Source: Rhizobiales bacterium Ga0077556 (GTDB lineage: Bacteria; Pseudomonadota; Alphaproteobacteria; Rhizobiales; Phreatobacteraceae). From it: a stretch of 32,108 nucleotides of DNA. Location of the stretch: assembly GCA_001464235.1 (NCBI GenBank), contig LNFH01000358.1, positions 1 to 32,108 on the forward strand. The letters run 5' to 3'. This document shows positions 1 through 8,573 of this stretch, piece after piece; position 1 is the first letter of the stretch; every line of letters begins with the position of its first letter. A program made the position numbers and the translations under genes. Below the pieces are notes generated by a model. The model had not been told where the DNA came from. It did no database searches and saw only the letters and a list, made by a program, of their open reading frames with translations.

Positions 1-516
1 CATTTCGGCGCCCGTCTCGGAGAGGGTCTCGACCACCTCCTCACCCCAGATGTCCTCGCAGATCGGCACGCCGATGCGGACACCGCGGACGTTGACCGGG
101 CCGGGCAGGGGGCCGGGCGCGAAGACGCGCTTCTCGTCGAAGACAGAGTAGTTCGGCAGGTCGACCTTGAAGCGGATGGCCTGGATGAGGCCGGCATCGG
201 CATGGACGACGGCGTTGTAGACGCGCCCGCCCTCGGCCCAGGGCGTGGTGACGAGGACGGCGGGGCCGCCGTCGGCGGTGTCGCGCGCCAAGGCCTCGGT
301 CGCCTGGCGGCAGGCGGCCTGGAAGGCCTGCTTCAGCACCAGGTCCTCGGGCGGATAGCCGGAGATGAAGAGCTCGGAGAAGACGAGGAGATCGGCGCCT
401 GCCGCCGCCGCGTCGGCGCGCGCCGCCCGCGCCTTGGCGAGATTGCCCGTGACGTCCCCCATGACGGGGTTGAGCTGGGCCACGGCGATGAGCAGCGAGG
501 AGGGCGTCTGGGTCAT
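1..516 (-). CDS. nadE: NAD+ synthetase, glutamine-dependent (N-terminal amidase part; gene runs off the left edge)
   Basis: Reverse-strand translation from ATG at 516: MTQTPSSLLIAVAQLNPVMGDVTGNLAKARAARADAAAAGADLLVFSELFISGYPPEDL...VRGVRIGVPICEDIWGEEVVETLSETGAEM; typical nitrilase-type amidase domain start of bacterial NadE. Confidence 0.9.
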   Translation of the reverse strand, partial: MTQTPSSLLIAVAQLNPVMGDVTGNLAKARAARADAAAAGADLLVFSELFISGYPPEDLVLKQAFQAACRQATEALARDTADGGPAVLVTTPWAEGGRVYNAVVHADAGLIQAIRFKVDLPNYSVFDEKRVFAPGPLPGPVNVRGVRIGVPICEDIWGEEVVETLSETGAEM

Positions 517-716
517 GAGCGAGATGTAACGCGCGGGCGGCGGGTTCTCAATGCGTCGGCGGCAGGACCGGTCGGCGCGGGGCGCGGCCGCGGCACCGGT
601 TTCGGTCTGCAACGGGAAGCAATCCGTTGCGCTTAACCGGGCAGTAACCTTGATGATTCATGAATGGCTTCCATCGAGCCCGGCTTCACGCCGCCGGGGC
701 TCACGAGGAGGCCGGC

Positions 717-1580
717 ATGACGGCGCGTTCGAAATTCATCACGGGTGTGGCGGTGCTGGCGGCGTCGCTCGCCATGACGGTCGCCGGCCGGGCAGCCGAC
801 ATGGCGCTGCGCGGATCGCTGCCGGTCCATGAGGATTCCGGCCCGAACTGGACGGGCGTCTATGGCGGTGTCCACGGCGGCATCGGCAGCATGACCGCCG
901 ACACCCAGGCCATGGCACGGCGCGAGGCCGAGCGCCTCCTCAACGGCCTCTACTACCTCAACCCGACCTCGGGCGTCGCCGCCCCGACCTTCATCAACGT
1001 CGATCCCGTGCGCGGCACCCCGGTCATGTTCGGCGTCTTCGCCGGCTACCAGGCGCAGTTCGAGGACGCGGTCATCGGCTTCGAGGTCGACTACAACCGC
1101 ATCGCCCGCGGTGGCGGCGGCTCGCGGACCTGGACCCAGCCCTTCGCCGTCCTCTACGCCCAGACCGGCTTCACCGACGCCTTCTCGCAGAGCACCACGG
1201 TGAGGGCCTCGCTGACCGACTATTTCACCGCGCGCCTGCGCGCCGGCTGGGCCTATGGCCGCGTCATGCCCTACTTGACCGGCGGCCTCGCCATCGCCCG
1301 CGGCAACACCTCGGTCTCCTACCAGGCCGGCTACGAGCGCATCGACACGGATGCGTCCGACGCCGTCACCTGGACCCAGCCCTATGGCGACCTCGTCAAT
1401 TCGACCCGCTCGTCAAACGGCGTGATCGGCTTCGGCTTCGCCCTCGGCACCGGCGTCGAGGCGCTGATCACCAACAACATCTTCGCCCGCGCCGAATACC
1501 AGTACCTGCGCATCCCCTCGCTCGGCGGCGTGCCGGTCACGCTGCACGCGGTGCGCGCCGGCGTCGGCATCAAGTACTGA
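717..1580 (+). CDS. Outer membrane beta-barrel protein (Omp25/RopB-like)
   Basis: Signal peptide MTARSKFITGVAVLAASLAMTVAGRAAD, then NWTGVYGGVHGG...; repeated aromatic/Gly strands; C-terminal HAVRAGVGIKY ending typical of this porin-like family. The ORF track starts at 660; ATG 717 gives a clean signal peptide. Confidence 0.85.
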   Translation: MTARSKFITGVAVLAASLAMTVAGRAADMALRGSLPVHEDSGPNWTGVYGGVHGGIGSMTADTQAMARREAERLLNGLYYLNPTSGVAAPTFINVDPVRGTPVMFGVFAGYQAQFEDAVIGFEVDYNRIARGGGGSRTWTQPFAVLYAQTGFTDAFSQSTTVRASLTDYFTARLRAGWAYGRVMPYLTGGLAIARGNTSVSYQAGYERIDTDASDAVTWTQPYGDLVNSTRSSNGVIGFGFALGTGVEALITNNIFARAEYQYLRIPSLGGVPVTLHAVRAGVGIKY

Positions 1581-1599
1581 GGCGCACAGTCCTCACGAT

Positions 1600-1637
1600 G
1601 AAAAAGGCCCGCCCCGGGAACCGGAGCGGGCCTTTTC
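1600..1637. terminator. Bidirectional Rho-independent terminator between convergent omp and DAHP synthase genes
   Basis: aaaaaggcccgccccggGAAccggagcgggccttttc: long GC stem with A-tract on the left and T-tract on the right, between stops at 1580 (+) and 1663 (-). Confidence 0.9.
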
Positions 1638-1662
1638 GTCGTGGGACGACGGGGCTCGGGCC

Positions 1663-3048
1663 TTACTCGGCGGCCTCGCGCACGGCGGGGCTGCGGTTGA
1701 GCCGCTGGCGCTTCAGCATCTCCGCCACCTTGAACGAGACCTCCAGTGCCTGCTCGGCGTTGAGCCGCGGGTCGCAGTAGGTGTGGTAGCGGTCCGACAG
1801 GTCGAGGTCGGTGATGGCTGCCCGGCCGCCGGTGCATTCCGTCACGTTCTTGCCGGTCATCTCCAGATGGATGCCGCCGGCATAGGTGCCTTCGGCCTCG
1901 TGGATGGCGAAGAATCGCTCGATCTCGCCCATGACGAGGTCGAAGGGGCGCGTCTTGTAGCCGTTGGCCGCCTTGATCGTGTTGCCGTGCATGGGGTCGC
2001 AGGACCAGACGACGGTGCGGCCCTCCTTCTCCACGGCGCGGATGAGCGCGGGCAGGTGCTTCTCCACCTTGTCGGCGCCGAAGCGGCAGATCAGCGTGAT
2101 GCGGCCGGCCTTGTCCTCGGGGTTCAGCACGTCGATGAGCTTCAGGAGGCCGTCGGCGTCGAGGCTCGGGCCGCACTTGAAGGCGATCGGGTTCTTGATC
2201 CCGCGGAAATACTCGACATGGGCATGGTCGGGCTGGCGGGTGCGGTCGCCGATCCAGAGCATGTGGCCGGAGGTGGCGTACCAGTCGCCGCTCGTGGAAT
2301 CGACGCGGGTGAGCGCCTCCTCGTAGCCGAGCAGCAGCGCCTCGTGGCTCGTGTAGAGCTCGGTGGTGCGCATCTCCGGATGGGCTTCGGGGTCGATGCC
2401 GCAGGCCCGCATGAAGTCCAGGGCCTCCTCGATCCGCTCCGCCAGGTGCCGGTACTTGTCGTTGGCCGGCGTGTCCTTGACGAAGCCGAGCATCCACTTC
2501 ATCGCGTTGTCGAGATTGGCGTAGCCGCCATAGGCGAAGGCGCGCAGCAGGTTCAGCGTCGCCGCCGACTGGCGGTAGGCCATGGCCTGGCGCATCGGAT
2601 CCGGCTCGCGCGATTCCGGCGTGAAGGCGATGTCGTTGATGATGTCGCCCCGGTAGGAGGGCAGCGTCACGCCGTCGATGGTCTCGGTGTCGGCCGAGCG
2701 CGGCTTGGCGAACTGGCCGGCGACGCGGCCGACCTTCACCACCGGCATGCCGCCGGCATAGGTCATGACCACGGCCATCTGCAGGAAAGCGCGGAAGAAG
2801 TCGCGGATGTTGTCGGCGCCGTGCTCGCCGAAGCTCTCGGCGCAGTCGCCGCCCTGCAGCAGGAAGGCCTCGCCCTTTGCGACTTTCGCGAGGGCCTTCT
2901 TGAGGTTGCGCGCCTCACCCGCAAAAACGAGCGGCGGAAAGCCCGACAGGCGCTTCTCAACCTCCGACAGCGCCGCCTGGTCCTTGTAGACCGGCACCTG
3001 CAGGATCGGTTTAGACCGCCAGCTCGACGGGCTCCAACGCTCGCCCAT
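1663..3048 (-). CDS. Class II 3-deoxy-7-phosphoheptulonate (DAHP) synthase
   Basis: 461 aa; [95 protein letters not shown]: hallmark class II DAHP synthase blocks. Confidence 0.97.
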   Translation of the reverse strand: MGERWSPSSWRSKPILQVPVYKDQAALSEVEKRLSGFPPLVFAGEARNLKKALAKVAKGEAFLLQGGDCAESFGEHGADNIRDFFRAFLQMAVVMTYAGGMPVVKVGRVAGQFAKPRSADTETIDGVTLPSYRGDIINDIAFTPESREPDPMRQAMAYRQSAATLNLLRAFAYGGYANLDNAMKWMLGFVKDTPANDKYRHLAERIEEALDFMRACGIDPEAHPEMRTTELYTSHEALLLGYEEALTRVDSTSGDWYATSGHMLWIGDRTRQPDHAHVEYFRGIKNPIAFKCGPSLDADGLLKLIDVLNPEDKAGRITLICRFGADKVEKHLPALIRAVEKEGRTVVWSCDPMHGNTIKAANGYKTRPFDLVMGEIERFFAIHEAEGTYAGGIHLEMTGKNVTECTGGRAAITDLDLSDRYHTYCDPRLNAEQALEVSFKVAEMLKRQRLNRSPAVREAAE

Positions 3049-3304
3049 GACACTTCATCCTCTCGGTCACCCGCGCGAAAACCGCTTCGCGCGGAAAAGT
3101 GATCCCTCGCCCGGCGGCATGGCCGCGAAAGGGCAGGGACCGGCGCTTATACACGAGTGAAGGCCCGGCGGCGAGCGGGTCGGACGGGGGGCGGCTGCCC
3201 CGCACGCGCCGCGGAGCCCGTTTGAGACTGCGCGACCGCCTGGCGCGTTGCTTTGGTGCCCTGCCTGCTGTACCCCGCTCATCGGCCCTGACACGAGGCT
3301 CGAC

Positions 3305-4798
3305 ATGACATTCTCCCTGCGAAACGCCCTCATTTCGGCCGTCGCCGCTTCGGCGCTGATGCTCGCCATGCCCGTGCGGGCGCAGGCGCCCCATGCCATC
3401 GACGTCAGCGTCGACGAGGCCGCCTGCATCGCCGCTCCCGTGCCGGCCTGCACGGCCGAGCTCGCCCTCAAGGCGGCGTCCGCCGAGCCCGAGGGCTGGG
3501 CGGCGACCGCGGCCTTCGAGGCCTTCCTGCAGAGCGATCCGGACCTTGCGGCCCGCGAGCGCTGGATGGCGCGCTACGAGGCCTGGGCGCGGATCGCCAC
3601 GGTCGACGGCATCAAGGAGCGCATCGTGCCGGTGCGCGCCGAGCACCTCGCCCGCAAGGGGGACTTCGCCGGCGCCTATCGCGAGCTCGGCCTCGACCAG
3701 CCGCAGCCCTCGGCCCTGTCGGAGCCCTCGATCCTGATCCTCGACGAGGCGCGCGCCGGCCGGATCGCCGACGCGCTGCCGCGGATCGACCGTCTGGTGG
3801 AGAGCGACAGCCGCGACGAGTTGCGGCTCGAGATGCTGGAGGTCGCGCTGGCGCGCGAGCCGGCCCTCGCCGACACCGTGGCCGGCCAGATCAAGGACCG
3901 CTTCTCCCGCCGCATGGCGCAGGCGCTGCAGGCCGGCGCCCGCGGCGACATGGCCATTGCCCGTTCCATCGACGAATGGGCGCGCGGGGCCCGCGCCAAC
4001 CAGACCGCGCCCTTCGACGATCCCGACACCGCCCGCCGCGACAGCTGGGACATGGTTCTGCGGGGCGCCGTGGCCGGGGGCAATCTCGACGGTTTCCGCA
4101 AGGCGCTCGCCGCCCGCCCCGCCTTCAACTCGGCGGCCGACGCGGAATCGGCGAGCCGCATCCTGCGCATCCTGATGCGCGAGGGCCGCGCCGACTGGAT
4201 CCGCGCCTTCGGACCCGCGCTGAAGCTGCCCGAGGACGAGACCGTCTCCGTGGACGAGGACATCGGCCCGATGCGCACGCAGCCCGCCGACAGGCTCCAG
4301 GCGGTGGCGGACGCGGCGGAGGCGACGGGAAGGGTGCGCGGAACCATCATCGACACCGCGGTGGAGATGCTGGTGGCGCGCGGGGCCGTGACCGAGGCGC
4401 GCGAGGTCTTTTCCCGCCTCGGACGGATCGACGAGCTCAACCGCGTCACCTTCGACCAGGAGCGCATCGGCGTCGTCTTCGAGACGCTCTGGCGCGCCGT
4501 CGTCGGCCGCGGCCCGAAGGAGGCCGTCGACGCCATGGCGGCGCGGATCACCTCGGAAGGGGCGAAGGCCTATATAGCCCGCGTGGCGGCGCTGGAGCAG
4601 CGCATGCGCGAGATCGCAGCGGGCAACAAGGGCGAGGAGCCGGCGGACGACGAGTGGGCGATCATGCTCGACATCGCGGTCGCTTCGGGAGACTCGGCGC
4701 TGATGACGAAGGTCGCGGCGGCGATGAGGGACCCGGGCCTGCGCTCCACCGCCTTCGTGCAGGTGACGAAGAACATGTGGGAGCGCGCGGCGCGCTGA
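3305..4798 (+). CDS. Secreted/periplasmic alpha-helical repeat (TPR-like) hypothetical protein
   Basis: Signal peptide MTFSLRNALISAVAASALMLAMPVRAQA followed by Ala/Arg/Glu-rich helical repeats. The ORF from 3248 is extended upstream; ATG 3305 fits the signal peptide. Confidence 0.7.
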   Translation: MTFSLRNALISAVAASALMLAMPVRAQAPHAIDVSVDEAACIAAPVPACTAELALKAASAEPEGWAATAAFEAFLQSDPDLAARERWMARYEAWARIATVDGIKERIVPVRAEHLARKGDFAGAYRELGLDQPQPSALSEPSILILDEARAGRIADALPRIDRLVESDSRDELRLEMLEVALAREPALADTVAGQIKDRFSRRMAQALQAGARGDMAIARSIDEWARGARANQTAPFDDPDTARRDSWDMVLRGAVAGGNLDGFRKALAARPAFNSAADAESASRILRILMREGRADWIRAFGPALKLPEDETVSVDEDIGPMRTQPADRLQAVADAAEATGRVRGTIIDTAVEMLVARGAVTEAREVFSRLGRIDELNRVTFDQERIGVVFETLWRAVVGRGPKEAVDAMAARITSEGAKAYIARVAALEQRMREIAAGNKGEEPADDEWAIMLDIAVASGDSALMTKVAAAMRDPGLRSTAFVQVTKNMWERAAR

Positions 4799-4836
4799 GG
4801 GCGCCCGGGAGGGCATCACGCCACCTTAGGCAGGTC

Positions 4837-4976
4837 CGCACCCGCCCCTCGCTTTGCGAGGAGAGGGGGACTACGGCGTCGCGCCTCGCGGTCGACCGCG
4901 GTGCCAGGCACCGACGCCGGCGATTGAGCACGCGGTCAAAGTCCCCTCTCCTCGCAAAGCGAGGGGAGGGTGCGGG
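4837..4976. repeat. REP-like inverted doublet (two ~35-bp arms, ~68-nt structured centre)
   Basis: Left arm CCGCACCCGCCCCTCGCTTTGCGAGGAGAGGGGGAC (4837-4872); right arm GTCCCCTCTCCTCGCAAAGCGAGGGGAGGGTGCGGG (4941-4976) is its near-exact reverse complement. Each arm carries CTCGC-TTT-GCGAG. Confidence 0.85.
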
Positions 4977-5007
4977 TGGGGCTCTTCTTGTCTCCCTGCC
5001 GCACCTC

Positions 5008-5961
5008 TCAGCCCTGCAGGCTCGCCCACATCTCGCGGTCGCGCTGGTCGGTCCAGATGACCGGCCACTCGATGCCGCTGGCCTCGTCATAGGCGCGGGA
5101 GACGTTGAAGGGCAGACAGTGCTCGTAGATGGCGAAGGACGCGAACTTCGGGTCCATGGCCGTGCGGCAGGCGTCGAAGGCCTGTTTCAGTGACAGGCTC
5201 CTGGCGACGCTGTCGGCGACGGAGCCGTAGAGCGTCGAGAGGAAGTCGCGCGTCAGGCGGATGCCGTCGGCCACCATGGCGGGGGTCGTGAGCGCCGCGC
5301 CGCGGCCCGGCACCACGGCCTTCGGCGCCAGAGCCTCGATGGCGTCGAGCGTCTTCGGCCAGTCCCTGAAGTGGGCGTCGCCGCAGTAGCAGGCCGAGTG
5401 ATATTCGACGAGGTCGCCGGTGAAGGCGACGGCCGAATCCGGCACCCAGGCGATGGTGTCGCCGGCCGTGTGGCCGCGGCCGAGATGCATCAGCTTCACC
5501 TCGCGGCTGCCGAGCCAGACGGTCATCTCCCGCCCGAAGGTGACATCGGGCCAGGTGAGGCCGGGCGGAATGGATTCGGCGCCGGGAAAGAGCCGCGGGA
5601 AGCGGCCGATCTCGCTCGCCTTGTCCTGCTCGCCGCGCTCGACGATGAGGCCCCGCGTCGCATCGGAGGCGATGACGGTGGCGCCCTCGTAGGCCGAGGC
5701 GCCGAGGACGCGGACCGCGTGGTAGTGCGACAGCAGCACGTAGCGGATCGGCTTGTCGGTGACCTGGCGCACGCGCGCGATGACGTCCGCCGCCATGGCC
5801 GGGGTCGCCTGGGCGTCGACGACCATGCAGGCGTCGTCGCCGACGATGATGCCGGAGTTGGGGTCGCCCTCGGCCGTGTAGGCGTAGAGGCCCTCGCCGA
5901 GCGCGTCGAAGGACACGGTCTTGGGGCCGAGGTCGGCGGTTGATGCGAAGGATATGGACAT
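5008..5961 (-). CDS. MBL-fold metallo-hydrolase family protein (degenerate metal site 2)
   Basis: 317 aa; LLSHYHAVRVLGAS, HLGRGHTAGDTIAW, AVAFTGDLVEY, VVPGRGAAL: metallo-beta-lactamase fold landmarks with substitutions. Confidence 0.85.
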   Translation of the reverse strand: MSISFASTADLGPKTVSFDALGEGLYAYTAEGDPNSGIIVGDDACMVVDAQATPAMAADVIARVRQVTDKPIRYVLLSHYHAVRVLGASAYEGATVIASDATRGLIVERGEQDKASEIGRFPRLFPGAESIPPGLTWPDVTFGREMTVWLGSREVKLMHLGRGHTAGDTIAWVPDSAVAFTGDLVEYHSACYCGDAHFRDWPKTLDAIEALAPKAVVPGRGAALTTPAMVADGIRLTRDFLSTLYGSVADSVARSLSLKQAFDACRTAMDPKFASFAIYEHCLPFNVSRAYDEASGIEWPVIWTDQRDREMWASLQG

Positions 5962-5997
5962 GAAGGGGCTCCTGCGGAGGGCGCGCGCGGGCGCCGC

Positions 5998-7011
5998 TCA
6001 GTCGTGATGCTTGCGAACGATCTGGTCGATGGCGCCGAAGATCGAATGGCCGCCCGCATCCTTCATCTCGATGCGCACGGCATCGCCGAAGCGCATGAAG
6101 GGCGTCTTCGGTGCGCCGTCGCGGATGGTCTCCACCGTGCGCATCTCGGCAATGCAGACATAGCCGAGGCCGCCCTCGGCGATGGGCCTGCCGGGGCCGC
6201 CGTCGGCGTCGCGGTTCGAAACCGTGCCGGAACCGACGATGGTGCCTGCCGAGAGGGCGCGCGTCTTCGCCGCGTGCGCGATGAGCGTGCCGAAATCGAA
6301 GGTCATGTCGACGCCCGCCTGCGGCTTGCCGAAAGGCTCGCCGTTGAAATAGGCGAGCAACGGGAGGTGCAGCTTGCCTTCGACCCAGGCGGCCCCGAGC
6401 TCGTCGGGGGTGACGGCGACCGGCGAGAAGGCGGTGGAGGGCTTCGACTGGAAGAAGCCGAAACCCTTGGCGAGTTCGGGCGCGATGAGGTTCCTGAGGC
6501 TGACGTCGTTGGCGATCATGACGAGGCGGATGAGGCCGCGCGCCTCGTGCGGCGTCACGCCCATCGGCACGTCGCCGGTGACCACCGCCACCTCGCCCTC
6601 GAAGTCGATGCCGTGGGCCTCGTCAGGCAGGGTGATCGGATCGCGGGGACCGAGAAAGGTGTCGGAGCCGCCCTGGTACATGAGCGGGTCGGTCCAGAAG
6701 GACGGCATCATCTCGGCGCCGCGCGCCTGGCGCACCAGCGCGACGTGGTTCACGTAGGCCGAGCCGTCGGCCCACTGGTAGGCGCGGGGCAGGGGGCTGG
6801 CGCAATCGTGCTCGTGGAAGCGGAAGGAGGGCACGGAGCCGAGCTCGAGCTGCTCGGAGAGATCGACGAGGCGGGGATGCAGCCGCTCCCAGTCGTCGAG
6901 GGCCGCCTGCAGGGTCGATACAACCGGAAACGCATCGGTTGCCCGGGTCAGGTCTCTGGAGACGACGACGAGCCGGCCATCACGGCCGTGCTTGAGGGAT
7001 GCGAGCTTCAT
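5998..7011 (-). CDS. Fumarylacetoacetate hydrolase family protein
   Basis: From ATG 7011: MKLASLKHGRDGRLVVVSRDL...; IDFEGEVAVVTGD, RNLIAPELAKGFGFFQSKPSTAFSPVAVTPDELG, GSGTVSNRD: FAH-family motifs. Confidence 0.92.
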   Translation of the reverse strand: MKLASLKHGRDGRLVVVSRDLTRATDAFPVVSTLQAALDDWERLHPRLVDLSEQLELGSVPSFRFHEHDCASPLPRAYQWADGSAYVNHVALVRQARGAEMMPSFWTDPLMYQGGSDTFLGPRDPITLPDEAHGIDFEGEVAVVTGDVPMGVTPHEARGLIRLVMIANDVSLRNLIAPELAKGFGFFQSKPSTAFSPVAVTPDELGAAWVEGKLHLPLLAYFNGEPFGKPQAGVDMTFDFGTLIAHAAKTRALSAGTIVGSGTVSNRDADGGPGRPIAEGGLGYVCIAEMRTVETIRDGAPKTPFMRFGDAVRIEMKDAGGHSIFGAIDQIVRKHHD

Positions 7012-7247
7012 GGCACTTCTTCCCGGAAAATCGGTTCTGAGTCCGGGCTTGCCTGCCCGGTCCGGTATCAAAGCCTGTTGCGGATCGCTTGACCAGCGCC
7101 TTGCGACATCCCGCCACCCACGCGGGTTGTCTTATCTTTGTCGCGTTGCGAAACGGTTCGCCAAGCGATACGCTCCGTCAATGGACTGCAATCGATTCCT
7201 TGTCCAAAGCCATTTACTGAATTGACGCTCTTCCATAGGGAGCACAC

Positions 7248-7757
7248 ATGGACGCCCGTCTCGCGGACAAGTCCTCCATTTCCGATGCCAAGCTCGAGCT
7301 GGATTCGTTCCTGCCCTACCGGCTGAACGTCCTTGCCAACGTCGTCAGCCAGGCCCTTTCCGGGATCTATGCCGAGCGCTATGGCCTCGGCATCCCGGAA
7401 TGGCGCGTCATCGCCACCCTGGGGCAGTTCGGCTCGGCGACGGCCAAGGAGATCGGCGCCCACAGCCACATGCACAAGACCAAGGTGTCGCGCGCCGTGG
7501 CCAGCCTGACGCGGCGGCGTCTGGTCCAGCGCCGCATCAACCGCCAGGACCTGCGCGAGGCCTTCCTGTCGCTGTCGCGCGAGGGACAGCTGATCTACGG
7601 CGATCTCGTGCCGGTGGCCCAGCGCTTCGCCGCAGACCTCAGCGAGGGGTTCACGCCGCACGAACGCGACCAGCTCGACCTCCTCCTCACCCGCCTCACC
7701 GAGCGCAGCCGGCGCATGCTGGACGCGGAGGACGTGCCGCAGCCGGTCTGCGACTGA
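7248..7757 (+). CDS. MarR family transcriptional regulator
   Basis: 169 aa; YGLGIPEWRVIATLGQFGSATAKEIGAHSHMHKTKVSRAVASLTRRRLVQRRINRQDLREAFLSLSREGQ: winged HTH of MarR type. Confidence 0.93.
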   Translation: MDARLADKSSISDAKLELDSFLPYRLNVLANVVSQALSGIYAERYGLGIPEWRVIATLGQFGSATAKEIGAHSHMHKTKVSRAVASLTRRRLVQRRINRQDLREAFLSLSREGQLIYGDLVPVAQRFAADLSEGFTPHERDQLDLLLTRLTERSRRMLDAEDVPQPVCD

Positions 7758-7766
7758 GGCGCCGGA

Positions 7767-8573
7767 TCACAGGCTTCGGGCGAAGCCGGCGACGGCGGCA
7801 TTGAAGGCCGCCGGGTTCTCCAGGTGCGGGGCATGGCCGGCACCCGCGATCGTCACCGACCCGCCGCGCGGCGCGGTCTGCGCCAGCCAGCCGGCGACCG
7901 CCGGCCTGTAGAGCCGGCTGTCGGCTCCGGCGACGGCGAGGAGCGGGACGGGCAGCCTCGCGACGGTGCCGCGATGGTCCGCCTGCACCAGCGAGCGCCA
8001 GAAGGCGGCCATGACGGCGGGGTCGCCTGCGGCGATCGTGGCGGTCGCAGCGGCGACCCGCGGCGAGGTCTCCTCTCCGGCCGCGAACATGGCGCGCGCG
8101 ATCCGCGGGGCATAGAGCGGCCAGTTGCCCTCCATGCGGTCCGCCGCCTGCAGCGCGGCCGCGAGGTCCTGTCCGCCTGCGAGGCCGTGCGGCCAGTCCG
8201 GCGCATTGGCGACTTTCGGGCTCATGTCGACGATGACCAGGCCGGCGATGCCCTTCGCGCCGCGGCGGGCGAGATGGTCGAGGGCGACGGTCGCGCCCAT
8301 GGACCAGCCGACGAGGATCGCGCCGTCGAGGGCCGTCCGCGCCAGCAGGTCGCCGAGCGCATCGGCGAGGCCCGCCATGCTGGCGGGAGTCGATCCCAGC
8401 GGGTGGTGGCCGTGGCCGGGCTGGTCGGGCGCCAGAACGCGGAAACCCTCGCCGGCGAGGATCTCCTGCCCGGCGAAGAAGGAGCGGTCCACCGACCAGC
8501 CGTGGAGGAAGACGAGGGGGCGCCCGCAACCGATGTCGGTGAGCGTCACGCCGGGAGGTGACGGCCGGGTCAT
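7767..8573 (-). CDS. Alpha/beta hydrolase
   Basis: ATG at 8573: VFLHGWSVDRSFFAGQ, LVGWSMGATVALD (nucleophile elbow GWSMG), GAGHAPHLENP (catalytic His). The stop of the upstream ligase gene overlaps this start by 4 nt. Confidence 0.9.
   Translation of the reverse strand: MTRPSPPGVTLTDIGCGRPLVFLHGWSVDRSFFAGQEILAGEGFRVLAPDQPGHGHHPLGSTPASMAGLADALGDLLARTALDGAILVGWSMGATVALDHLARRGAKGIAGLVIVDMSPKVANAPDWPHGLAGGQDLAAALQAADRMEGNWPLYAPRIARAMFAAGEETSPRVAAATATIAAGDPAVMAAFWRSLVQADHRGTVARLPVPLLAVAGADSRLYRPAVAGWLAQTAPRGGSVTIAGAGHAPHLENPAAFNAAVAGFARSL

Noticed and set aside
1783-3102. 439-aa plus-strand ORF opposite DAHP synthase
   Set aside because: Antisense shadow; the minus strand is unambiguous class II DAHP synthase.
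3011-4819. 602-aa minus-strand ORF
   Set aside because: Antisense to the secreted helical-repeat gene, which has a signal peptide and normal composition.
4854-5068. Small ORFs over the 4837-4976 element
   Set aside because: They arise from the palindromic repeat sequence; proline/arginine-rich translations without coding signature.
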